Source: Oscheius dolichura (taxonomy: Eukaryota > Nematoda > Chromadorea > Rhabditida > Rhabditidae). From it: DNA of 64,000 bases. The stretch spans positions 8,370,001 through 8,434,000 of the forward strand of contig OW051495.1 of NCBI GenBank assembly GCA_932521035.1, read 5' to 3'. Shown here one piece after another: positions 53,239 through 64,000 of this stretch (position 1 is its first letter; the number at the start of each line of letters is the position of its first letter). Position numbers and translations under genes: made by a program. The notes beneath the pieces were generated by a model, which did no database searches, had not been told where the DNA came from, and saw only the letters and a list, made by a program, of their open reading frames with translations.

Positions 53239-56200
53239 GGAAATATTTCTGGAAATCAGATTTATCCGATTGAAACACGGAAAATCACGTTCTGGTCTAC
53301 TATATTTACAAAACGTGTTTGGAAGTAAAGAAGTGGAAAGAAACTTTGATTAATACGGTTCAACAATTATGAAGTGAGGGAGAAATTTGAAAGGATAAGA
53401 ACAAGACGATGGGAATAAATTTCAAAGAATGAACAACAACTAATGGAATGAAAAGATCGACGCTGGCTCTATTTTAGAAGGTGCTAAAACTCGAGCAGAG
53501 AAGTAGACGAACTTTAGTCGAGAAATGAAAGAACAGCCGTCAAGAGAGATAAATTGTGCCCGAGTATGGGTGTAGAAGCGCTTCAATGACTGGTCAACTA
53601 GATGATCGTTAGCCAATCTTCTTATACGGAAAGTCTATTTCGACCAAAAGATGGCCAACCACAGGATGGGAGCACATCTGCCAGGAGTGATAGCCCATTT
53701 CCGAGAGGTGGTTCCGATTATGATGCATCATACATGTCACTTGAATGGACAATGGGGGAAATTAACGGTGAATGAGTCTTTTTCCCTATGTAAAAGAGAA
53801 ACGCGAACAAAAGATGAAGAAGACGAGGAACTGAAAAACAAGGAAGTGATAGCCAAAACTGTGCAGGTTGCCTCTTTTTTTCAATGGACCATCAAACATG
53901 GGAGGATCCCGGTGAAATCCGAGCCTTTTGTACTTTTTAAACGGGTTACGCTACATTTTTCTTGACTCAGTTGGACGTTCAGTTCAGTGAGATTAAAAAT
54001 TGAGGAATCATGCCGGTAGTCATTCAAAATTTCACCTGACCATATGGTATAGGGCATCGAATAACCTATAGGACATTCGAATATTTATAACAAATTAGCT
54101 ACCTCCCTCATTTTTGACTTTCCTGTCTGTTTTGCTCTCTTACCGAGAAGTCGACAGAATAATATTCTACTTTTTCAGTAATGTGTGTGGTTATTATCCT
54201 TTTGTGTGCAAGTTGTGCTGCGTGAACGCTTCCTTTCACAAGCGGGGTTCTATCGAGTTCAATGTGTCATCATAAAGGAGGAAGCGCATTAAAAATTGAA
54301 AGTGACCTCAAATCTGAGCCAAATGATGTGTAAAATTGAATAACAATTGACGTAATTTTTAACAAAAAGTGTGGCGGGGAGGGCGTAATGACACCACTTC
54401 AGTCAGTTTTATTACATATTCTAGCAAATCTAAATCAAAAAAGCAAATCGAAATAAAAAAAGGCAGGTGCAAATATATAAGTTTCCTCTTTGAACAGGGC
54501 TAACAGATTAGAAACACATGGTGGTTTGTGATCAAACCGCTTGTAGTAGACATACACAAATCAGAAATGCGTGCAGTTCTGTGAGGGTTGAAGCAGCCAC
54601 AGCAAGTTGTTTTTAGGAGGAAAGGGAGTTGTGGCGGTCCGCTGGTCTAACAAGGATGGTCAAGGGCTGGTCCAACAAGGATTGTAAGGACAATAAAGAA
54701 AGGGAAAAAAGGAGAAAGTTGTTGATATAGCCGGGAAGAGTGGAGGAAAAAAACGAGAAAATCGAAGAGCACAAGACTGTGAACTAGGGATCAAAGTTGA
54801 TAACTCACGTTGTATTGTCTTCCGTCCCATCCATTAGTTGTTGTAGAATGACGTGAGCGTTAAATATTCGTAGTTCTTCTCCTTTGATGGAAGCTGTCAT
54901 TTGAATATAAGCCCTGAGGGAGAAAATGAGAAGGAGGATGGATAGTAGACAAACGCCACAAATCAACCGAACCATCGGAGCATGTGGAGGTGAGGCTAAT
55001 TATCTCACAGAAGCTAAGTTCTGCCTGGGTTGCGGAAACAGGTGGACAGAGTTTATTTTGTTTTTGGTTGTCCATTTTTTTCGGGAAATGAGGGGTGGAA
55101 TTTGCATAGTTCAGATAAGGAAGAGGAAAAAAGGCAGAATAGGCAGGAGGGAAGGAAGGGCGACTGATATAGGAAGGAAGGAACACGACTAGAAAAAGAG
55201 GATATTGGTTATTGTAGATGTTGATGCGTCTCTCATGAGTACAAAAAGCCCGGTATCAGACTACACCGGTAGTCTGTCAACCGGAAAAACATTATTAACC
55301 ATTCCAGAATGGCGAGGAAGGTTTATAATCAGTAGAACGTGACCCGGCGGGGGACAGAGCTTGCAAAGAGCTCGGGACTCGTGTGACCGATCACGCCTTA
55401 GCTGCTCTATCCCATACTATGAACACCTCTTTTTATAGTCTGTTTCCAATGGAAAGGAAAGGTGTTCCAAGAACAAAACAACGTTTCAACGGCTAGGAGC
55501 ATGAACAAAACTGCATTTTCACTTTTGAAAATCAAGACAGACGGTCTAGATTAGATCCAGTTATCGTGACCTTTTTCCAAGTCTGAAATCACATTTTTCC
55601 AACGATTCAATTATACTCGTTACAGTTGGTAGTTGATCTCAATAATACTCTACTCCTCTACTCACACCACCACACTCCGTTTATTTCATTATTTTTCCGG
55701 TATCCCCGTTTTCAAAAACAAGAGATTATTGCTCCGAAGTTCAATCTCCCCTGTCTCTATTGTAAAAATAGAGTCATAACCCCTGCAGTTTTACATATTA
55801 GAAGGGTATAAAAGAGCGGAGGACTGGAGCGAGCAAGCCACACTCGCTGCCCCCATAATCACGTTTTTTGGTGTTCACTTTCTTCTTATTCTTCTTCTTC
55901 CCCGAGTCAATTGGTACTCAAGTGCGGACGTCACATTACTCATCCGCTAAAAAAAAGAAGAACACTTGGCTTGTTCCTCTTTGGACAGTGTAATAGGGCA
56001 CAGGGAGAGTGCCAGTCCACACCTTCTGCTCATGTCCATTCTTCTCATGAATTCCATTTGCTCATTAGGTGAGACGCACTAAGGGAGAAGACTGGCTGCA
56101 TTGTCGGCAAATAACCGTCATTCAGCTTTGCCTACTGTTTTGGTCCTCATTTGAACCATTTCCCCATAACCACCCGCTCCGAACAGCAAAAAAAGTTTAT

Positions 56201-56525
56201 GGAGTCCTGCTTTCATTCCCCTTTGACAAACTTCAATCACGCACACACTGCCCAGGGTCCAACCGCAAGTTCCAAGTTATGGGGATCAACATCCGGTCAG
56301 TTGTGGACGCTATTTTTATATCAGCAATTTCTGTCTTTTTCTGTGTCCCTACAAACTGCTGGCCGACCCTGTCCCTCCCTGATGGTTCGACAGCCGCTCC
56401 CTCTTCAAATTGCTTCCTTTGCCTCTAGAACAACAAACATCGGAACCTTCTTGCTCCTTTTTCACCACTTCTTGATACCGAGATCCAACTTCCTCATCTT
56501 CTAAACAAACCTATCCGTTTTCAGA
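53239..56525. other. Gene-free stretch with a possible distant promoter
   Basis: No exon set is recognised. TATAAAA at 55806-55812 followed by a GC-richer start region could drive a 5' UTR exon spliced to the TIL gene, whose ATG follows TTTTCAG (56518-56524). Other frames, including a plus-strand frame at 53651-53965, have no splice-consistent partners. Confidence 0.45.
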
Positions 56526-57098
56526 ATGCGTGTGATCTTCTTTACACTGCTCCTTTTGGCTGTAAGCGGTAGGAAACGACTTCTGCTTATTTAATGATAA
56601 AGACTATATTCTCTTTCAGTCTATGGCCAAGCTCCTAAATGTAATGACGACGAAGAACTGAAGCAATGCGGAACTGCTTGTGAACCTACTTGTGAAGATA
56701 AGTCACCCGTAAGTTTCAGTCTCTAGCCTATCAAAAAGAACAAAATCCAGATCTGTACCGAGCAATGCATCGTCAATGTCTGCCAATGCCCTGATGGATT
56801 CGTCCGCTACAACGGAAAATGCATCTTTCCCGCGATGTGTCCCAAGAGTTGGTTTCAAATTTAACAAAGAAATAAGGAAAATATAGCCTGTGGTGAAAAC
56901 GAGGAGATCCAGATGTGTGGAACCGCCTGTGAACCTAGCTGTGCTGTGCCTAACCCGACCGTTTGCACTCTCCAGTGCTTGGTGAACGTCTGCCAGTGCA
57001 AGGATGGCTTCGTCAGAAATACCGAAGGTGCCTGCGTCGCTCAATCTGAATGCCCTGCTGTTGCTCCGACCGAGGAAGTTATTGAGGGAGAAGAATAA
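56526..57098 (+). CDS. Secreted two-domain TIL protease-inhibitor-like protein
   Basis: Four exons (56526-56568, 56620-56708, 56751-56847, 56887-57098) encode 146 aa. A signal peptide (MRVIFFTLLLLAVSVYG) is followed by two trypsin-inhibitor-like domains in tandem. Each has the ten-Cys pattern: CGTACEPTC...CTEQCIVNVCQCPDGFVR...C and CGTACEPSC...CTLQCLVNVCQCKDGFVR...C. A short acidic tail ends the protein. TIL domains usually inhibit serine proteases through a loop in the middle of the domain. Nematodes use them in sperm activation, immunity and parasitism; the target here is unknown. AATAAA signals lie at 57119 and just after. Confidence 0.92.
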
Positions 57099-57124
57099 AT
57101 AAGTAAACAGTTGTCAATAATAAA

Positions 57125-57926
57125 CGAATAAGATGCAATAAAAGTTTTGATAATTAAGGGTTCCTGCCACTCTATTCAAAACGTTCTTGACCGTTATGTT
57201 GACTGGAAACCTTTTTTTACCTCTATCCTTTTATATGATGAAGTGCTGAGTAACCTTCTCTTGATAGAAAACCACTTGACGGCCGCCCGTGTTTCTTTTC
57301 TCTCCTACAGACCTTCAGTTAAACTTTCAACATTCCCTCTACGAATGGTTTATTTTACTGGATACAATGCCATCAAACATAGGGATAATCAGTATAACTT
57401 ATTAGAAAAGGAGAGATCACAGTGTAGTTATGAGCATAGGTCTTTAGAGTTCAGTGTTACCCATTTGTCTTCCGACTACATTGTGCATCATGTGGTCGGC
57501 GCCTTCGTTTGTCTGAAAAACAACTCTATCGTCATTTTCAGACCGAATTTCCCTCCCCATTTCCCAAGTTATTAATACCTTCTCTTTTGTTTAAAAAAGA
57601 AAATGTTTATTTATTTTTTCCAGTGAGTCATCATGAGAGTCAACGGGGATTTTTTTTGGGTGAAAGGTATTGTTTTCTATTTACAGGAAATTGGTTATTA
57701 GGCACTTACAAAAGAGTATAGGGACAAATAGGGGATGTGAGAATTGACATATACCAAAGAGGAGAGGAGAAAAAGTACACATGACCTGTTTATTTGGATT
57801 ATTAGGGGGAGAAGAGGCTATATTTGGCAAGGGCATAAAGAAGAACACAAAGGGGGCCGTAATTTTTTCTATGTACAGAAGAAAAAAGATAAAGTGAAAG
57901 AGTGTCGGGAACGGTCAGCTAGCTAT
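57125..57926. other. Intergenic spacer
   Basis: Nothing is recognised. The region holds the 3' flanks of two convergent genes. Confidence 0.5.
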
Positions 57927-60900
57927 TTACAATTCTGCCTTTTTCTCGTGCAGTTTAGCTTTAGCGTGTTCCCTAGTTTCAGCGGCCTTATGTTGAGCTT
58001 GAGCTACCTTCTCCTCGGCGTATTCCTTAGCATCGGCGGCCTTCTCCTTCACCTGCTCCCAGGTCTCTTCCAGAACCTCACGAGCATCACGAAGCTGTAA
58101 CTGGAGTTGGTTAACAGCGAAAAGGGGGAGGAAATTTACCTTTTCCTTGCCTACTTCCAGCGTCTCTCCCAGGTACTCCTTGGCATTCTCGTATTTGTCT
58201 CCGACGTACTCCTTGACATCTTCAGCACGCTCCTTTCCTTGCTCGAGCTTCTCGGCGGCGACGTCCTTGGCTTCACGAGCCTGAAAATTATCATATTAGC
58301 CGTGTTAATTCATTTTTTCAATGTGCAAGAGCATTTCCGCGCCCGAATTTCGGCCCCATTCAGAAACATTCCAGGGTAAAAAAAATACTGTACACGGAGA
58401 CTCTAGGAATGCTTCCCGCGCAATTTAGGATATGGTAGCAGCTAAAAATTCCCAAAATCCCCTAAATATTGTCATTTTACCCACCTTGACCTTTCCTTGT
58501 TCGTATTTCTCCCCTAGGTACTCCTTAGCGTCACCGGCGTATTCCTTGGCGGTTTCATATTTCTCGCTCAAGGTGTCGGCAGCTTCATGAGCCATGTGCT
58601 TTCCATTCTCGAGCTTCTCAGCAAGGTAGTCCTTGGCGCTTTCAGCGTACTCGGCAGCATCGCTGGCCTTTCGCTTTCCGGCTTCGTAGGTCTCCTCGGC
58701 GTAGTCCTTGGCGTCATAGGCCTTCTGCTTTCCTTGCTCCAGTTTCTCAGCGGCGTAGTCCTTGGCATCACGGGCCTGAAAACAGTTTTTGTTGTATTGT
58801 AGCGGGAACACGGGTTAGAACAGGTTTGTAACCAAAACAACATGGCATAATCTCCTTACCTTGTCCTTTCCTTCCTCCCATTGCTCGCTGATGGTGTCAC
58901 TAGCCTTGCGAGCCTGAAATTTGTTTATTAGTGAGGGAACAAGGTGGAAAATAGTCTCTTTTTCTTGATTATATGGTAGAATTCAGAAAATATTCCTTAC
59001 CTTGTCTTTTCCAGCCTCGACGGTCTCCTCAGCGTATTCCTTGGCGTCACGGATCTTCCTCTTTCCCTGTTCGAGCTTCTCAGCGGCGTAGTCCTTAGCG
59101 TCACGGGCCTGAAATCGATCTTATAGAAAAGGAAAGAAAAAAATATGGAACTGAAAAGAGTTTAATGCTCACCTTGTCCTTTCCTTCCTCCCACTTCTCG
59201 CTCACAGTGTCGCTAGCTCGGCGGGCCTTCTGTTTTCCGGCTTCAAGGGTGTCTTCGGCGTATTCCTTGCCTTCTTCCCACTTTTCGCTGGCCGCATCTT
59301 TAGCCTGACGGGCTTTCTGCTTTCCAGATTCGATGGTGTCCTCGGCGTAGTCCTTGCCGTCACGGGCCCTTCTCTTTGCCTGCTCGAGTTTGTCGGAAGC
59401 GTAATCTTTGGCATCACGAGCCTAAAAATGGATTAATTAATGATTCAGCAGCTGGATACGGTACCTTGTCCTTTCCTTCTTCCCATTTCTCGCTCACGGT
59501 GTCTCCAGCCTCGCGAGCCTTCTGCTTTCCAGCTTGAATGGTGTCCTCGGCGTATTCCTTGCCTTCCTCCCATTTGTCGCCGATGGTGTCCTTAGCCTCG
59601 CGGGCCTTTCTCTTTCCAGCTTCGACGGTATCTTCAGCGGCGTCTTTGGCATTTCGGGCCTGAAAACGGTCTTCATTAACTGGAAGATCTAGCTACCGTA
59701 CCTTCTGCTTGCCTTCTTCCCACTTGTCCTCAGCGTACTCCTTGGCGTCGCGAGCCTTCTGCTTTCCAGATTCGTAGGTATCCTCGGCGTAGTCTTTAGC
59801 ATCTCTGACCTTTCCCTTGCCCTGTTCGACCTTATCCTCGGCGTATTCCTTGGCGTCGCGGGCCTTCTTCTTTCCTTCAGAGAGCTTATCTTCAGCGGCT
59901 TGTTTGGCTTTCTAAAGTTGGTAAAATTATTTCCCAAGCAGAGACAAATTACTGACACTTACGTTATCGTGACCTAATCGTTCTTCGGCTTCTTCGCCGG
60001 CCAGACCGACCCATTCTTTCGCTTTGTTGATTCCACGCTGGATGATGGAGTCAGACTGAAAAATAGGGCCGATTTAAAGGAAAACCAGTAAAATTGATCC
60101 GTTGAAATAACCTCACAACCTCTTGGATACAGTAGAAAGTCACTAGTTTCCATTATTTCTCTTTCCCCCTAGTCGAATTCCCCGCCATTCTCTCATTTTT
60201 ACAGTCATACAGTTACAGACAGTCAACTTGAAACTTGAAACTTGAAAACTTGATAGGGGAAAATATTGATGTTTACCTCTTCCCCTTCTCTCTCTCTATG
60301 ATTCCATTTTCCTGGTCCTTATGTCATAGCCAAGAATTGGGAAAGACTGCCTCTCTAGGCCAGTAAACAGGAGATGGCAGAGGCCGGGAACCTACTCATG
60401 GTGCGCTGGCTGTTTTTGTGATAGTACGAATCTTCTGGTTGCGTGTTGTTGAAAATAACACACACATTGCTCTTTTGATTCTTATTGACAGCTCTGCCTC
60501 TATTGGGTTAGGGGCAGACTTGTTATTGGTAAGCTTTTAACTGCCAGCTGTTTACGTAAACAAGTCTACTCTTGAGAGGGAAGCCCCAAGAATTAACGAG
60601 TCTTTGCTCTTTTGACCCGGAAAAGTGGGCACGCATCTGTTCTTTGGATTTCCTCGGCTTTCAAACTCCTTTGAGCCTTTTTTGCTTTTTTTGAGACAAA
60701 AAGAGGGCTATTTTCCTGCACAAAACAGCTGGAAACGGCGGGAATAACAAAAACATGGAGCAGATCTCTGGCATAAAGGCTGTTTTTGTGTAGATAGGGC
60801 AACGGGGGTTTCTATGAGAGGGGATTGAAGCTGTTTACCCGCTATGTCCTCTTCAAACTTTAGGGATATCTTTGAATATCCTTCTTCTTTGAACGATAAG

Positions 60901-61346
60901 GGTAATTTTAGATTTTAGCGCTAAGCCGCGCATTTTTCAGAAAAAATGGTCTGGATAATGTGAAACGTTCTGGAAAACCCAAAACAACGGGAAGAAAATG
61001 GTCAAATTCATAAAGCTTTTCTGTCTTTTAGGCGCATTTAAAGGCCATTGGGAAAAGGCCCCTGGAAGCCAATGGACAGTCCAGATTCAGTGATGAGGGA
61101 CCTAGCTCTGATAACTATTCAAGGTGAATACAACTAATGAAAAAGGGGAAAGTAAAAATTGGTAAAATCGATTGGAAGTTTTGCTCAAAGGATATTAATG
61201 GATTTTTTGAACAGTAAGCTAGGGAAGGAGAAGGAAGAAGGAGAAAGAACCCCGGAAAAGATTAATAACAAACTCACATCTCCGGAATGCCCATAGGTGG
61301 TGCTGAAAACTCCCAGGAGCAGTAGAGTAAATAATAAAATCCTCAT
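57927..61346 (-). CDS. Large secreted LEA-like 11-mer repeat protein
   Basis: Ten exons (61278-61346, 59963-60055, 59702-59911, 59465-59659, 59173-59421, 59001-59108, 58860-58913, 58485-58775, 58140-58280, 57927-58094) encode 525 aa; every exon is a multiple of three. The signal peptide is MRILLFTLLLLGVFSTTYG. About 20 or more imperfect repeats follow, of the type ARDAKDYAAEKLEQGKQK and SEKWEEGKDK, the 11-residue amphipathic pattern of group-3 LEA proteins. No Cys is seen. Exons are themselves repeats, so the gene grew by exon duplication. A TATAAATA lies 80 bp upstream, as in the two LEA-like genes at the left end. An extracellular desiccation or osmotic protectant is the inferred role. Intron 1 is 1.2 kb. 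Confidence 0.9.
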
Positions 61347-61424
61347 TTTGTTGTATGCAATATTCTTTGTTTCGAAAAATAAGAGACAACTGTGCGAGTC
61401 GAGAGGCGTGTACTTGTTTCGACG

Positions 61425-61432
61425 TATTTATA
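61425..61432 (-). promoter_or_regulatory. TATA box of large LEA-like gene
   Basis: TATAAATA on the minus strand, about 80 bp from the ATG at 61346. It is the same octamer and spacing as in the other LEA-like genes of the window. Confidence 0.65.
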
Positions 61433-62725
61433 GGGGAGGAGGAATGAGCCTTGTTTATCCCTTTTGGTCCACGTGAAATATGTTTATGCAGACATTTGTT
61501 GACCCGTTCAAAGTGCGCGCTAAGAAGAGAGGAGAGAGAGACAAATCGAAAGATCAACCCGGAGAAACAAGGGGTTGGGGAGACCGGGTTAAACAGGACA
61601 GTTCATTTCAGGTTGGGGTCAGTTGGATGGAAAGAGGTGGAGAAGGGGGGCAAGGGGCATTTAGAGGTCAGAATCCCGAGAAACAAAGTTTCCTAACTGG
61701 AAGTTGACCCTTTATTATTTCAACTCCTGGAAGAAAAGAACAACAGAAATTTCCTCACCTTTCCTCCGCAACAATTCATTCCGCAGCGTTGACTTGTTGA
61801 ACAAAACTGCGCCGAACGCCCAATATTCAGATTTTTCCTATTTACCAGTAGATCAACGGCATATTCAGTCGATAATTCCAGCTCTGTGTGGCACAAAACA
61901 TTGGTTTCGGTCACTGTTTTCGTTCGAAAATCAGTAGTCCATCTCAAAATGAGTGTATGTAAACAAAACATACAGTTCACGGCTGCTTATCGACCGTTAT
62001 CATGCTTTGTCTAGATTTGAGGTTCACTAAAGCTCAATATTTTTCTTTTTCTAGTCACAATAAAGTCTACATAATACACACATCATCTTTTTAACCTTTC
62101 CGGCTCGGTGTGATCTTTGTGGCAAGGGCACAACAACAGACAGCAATTACCACCTCAACGTCTAGCCTAATAATGTTTCGGAGCGAAATGCCGACGCCAT
62201 TTGTCTGTGCGAATTTATTGGTATCGAATAAGGTTATTCGGAACAAAATCTGATTCAATGGAGCTGAAAATCCTCTAAATTACTGTACCAGGAACATTAT
62301 TTTCAATTCTCGCCCTTGGGAACAGTTGAACCTCGTTTCTAGTCAAATCTGGATACAGGTGGACGAAGTTTTGGCCAACAAGGTTGTCTCTTCATGTATC
62401 GATCACAATAAAGAGATCATCGTCTTTTCCTGGTCAAAATTATAAATCTGTGTCCCTTTCCCTGGTTCTGAAGTGCCTCAACCTGAGCAGATTCTCGAAG
62501 AAAAGGAGTAATGACTTTATTACCAAATTTCAATAATGTACAAATACAAACGTTCGAATTTAATTGATAGCTAGACAAAAGCACCCATTTTTAACGCCAA
62601 AGGCCACAATAATTGAATTAAAAAGTCAAAAGGGCAGAAATATATACAAACTGAAAAAAGAGAAAGGAAATAAGGTATTGTTACTACTCGTCGGTGTACC
62701 GGTTCGTTGTTCTAGCTCATAATTT
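61433..62725. other. Intergenic spacer
   Basis: No exon, RNA gene or repeat is recognised. Open frames are short and overlap on both strands. Confidence 0.5.
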
Positions 62726-63751
62726 TTAGACCTCGTCCTTGCTCATGGCGCGAACCACGTTCATAATGAATTTAGTCGTCTGCAGAATCTGAAATTTTAA
62801 TGTTTAGAAATAGAGAAAAGAAGTAAGCTTACAACTTCTCCAGCAAAGCCACTACTTGTCCTGACCATTGGATTCTGGACGATTTTTTGAGCAGTTCCGG
62901 CAGCCTTCATGGTGAGATCTTCGGCTTCGTGAAGACTTCTTTTCAGGAAAGACTCGTGGTCGTGTTCTTCCTCCAAGTGTTCATGTTCTTCAGATGATTT
63001 GCGTTTGCTCTTTTCCTTGTTGTGTTCCGTCTTCTTTTCAGCACATTTCAATCCACCTTGGGCGTCCTTAGCCATCTCATCGGCCAAGTTGAGGGCGTCA
63101 TGGACGCAGTTCTCCTGGGAGTCATGTTCTGTCGACTGAAATGATAAAATTAAACATTTTCTCTTGTTTTCTGTTCCATTCTCCGGAGGAATTGCCAAAA
63201 GGGAAAGGTCGAATCTTTTTGTTATTCCCATCTATTTGCGGCGCTCTATTTTCGTGGCAATGCGATGAACAGCGATCTTTGCCCCAATCGCTCCCTTACC
63301 CCAATAACTAGGGAGTCTCCCTCTTTTCAAGAAGTTTCCGTTGTGTTTCGAAGATGTTATTTTCTGGCTGAGGTAAGTAATGCACAATGGAAAGCAAACA
63401 ACCACAAAGCAGCTGGAAAACACCAGATCCCGCTAGCCTCTATTATGGAAATCCCAGGTGGTATCCCAGCTATCTCGGGGAGACTGGAATATTTGAACAA
63501 CGAGGGATCTCTGCATTATCTTTGGCGGGAAAAGAGAGGGTGCTGGCTATTTAGGAAGCAACGAGACCATCTTTTGGAGAGTTTAACCAGTTCCTTGAGA
63601 TTTAAAGGAATTTTTGGATTGACCAATTAAAAAGTGGAAAAATGTACCTAAACGACGGAAAGAAGCAAATGAAAGAAGCACTTACATGAGAATATACAGC
63701 TGCGCAGAGGAGCCCCAATAGGGCAAGGTAGAATAGACTAGAAGACGACAT
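62726..63751 (-). CDS. Secreted His/Glu/Lys-rich protein of unknown family
   Basis: Three exons (63686-63751, 62833-63135, 62726-62788) encode 143 aa. A signal peptide (MSSSSLFYLALLGLLCAAVYS) is followed by a mature part with two Cys, an Ala/Asp-rich helix (CVHDALNLADEMAKDAQGG) and a highly charged centre (SSEEHEHLEEEHDHESF). It ends in an amphipathic helix (AEDLTMKAAGTAQKIVQNP). The His/Glu cluster might bind metal ions; this is a guess. All junctions are GT-AG and in phase. It lies beside the large LEA-like gene on the same strand and shares the secreted, helical, hydrophilic character, but no repeat homology is visible. Confidence 0.75.
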
Positions 63752-64000
63752 TTTTGTGAATGTGTGTGTGTATGCGATTCGTTTGAAAATGGCGACTGGC
63801 ACTGACGAGGAGTCTGGCTGTTGTTGTGTACCTCTTTTTACCAAACGAGCGCGCCACGCGAAAACAACCGAGGGTGAAGAAACATATTGACCGTTCGGAG
63901 TCTGGCTGGGAGCAAAAGATCAGACCAGCCGAGGAGAAAACAAGTCAGAGGGGTTTCCCTCGGCGATTTTGAAATTCGGCGGGAATAACAACTGGAAGAA

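Noticed and set aside
53651-53965. 104-aa plus-strand frame
   Set aside because: Charged but without family resemblance, introns or polyadenylation context; composition is like the surrounding spacer.

Overview
This window is eukaryotic nuclear DNA from a rhabditid-type nematode. Genes are small and multi-exonic, with introns mostly of 35-70 bp. The gene families are also nematode-typical: expanded Srh-like chemoreceptors, a ground-like protein, ShKT and TIL secreted proteins, tandem protein tyrosine phosphatases, an F-box-like family and a nematode-type globin. Many 3' splice sites read TTTTAG, TTCTAG or TATAG instead of the strict TTTTCAG of Caenorhabditis elegans, so a relative of Caenorhabditis looks likelier than that species itself. 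Exon boundaries were placed by hand from splice signals, phase and paralogue alignment; no homology search was run.

Layout. 1-4.6 kb: two tandem secreted LEA-like genes, each with a TATAAATA box. 4.8-8.1 kb: a catalytic tyrosine phosphatase, the signal peptidase subunit SEC11 and a phosphatase relic. 8.5-13.2 kb: an F-box-like gene, a decayed coiled-coil gene and three secreted cysteine-rich genes. 13.3-16.7 kb: a second phosphatase whose intron holds a 1-kb transposon with a perfect 8-bp target-site duplication, head to head with a gene of unknown family. 16.8-31 kb: an unstable accessory block. It contains F-box-like genes and relics, a ground-like gene with a tRNA-His in its intron, two chimeric duplications that carry that tRNA, an SLC36-type amino-acid transporter, a tRNA-Ala, an ARF-like GTPase with extra switch-II exons, and a fold-back transposon that has captured the tRNA-His/ground-like fragment. 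31-41.8 kb: mostly gene-free, with one small secreted-protein gene and a globin. 41.8-53.3 kb: a chemosensory block with four Srh-like receptors, one receptor pseudogene, a 41-bp satellite, a mucin-like relic, a gustatory/light-receptor-type gene and a tRNA-Ala relic that has lost its anticodon. 53-64 kb: a two-domain TIL protease-inhibitor-like gene, a long 11-mer-repeat secreted LEA-like gene and a secreted His/Glu-rich gene.

There is no operon-like array. Coordinated function is suggested only within families: the LEA-like genes share signal peptides and promoter boxes, the cysteine-rich genes at 10.9-13.2 kb share domains, and the receptor genes share exon structure. The strongest leads are the ARF-like switch-II exon duplications, the tRNA-His carried by chimeric duplications and a fold-back element, and the secreted LEA-like family.
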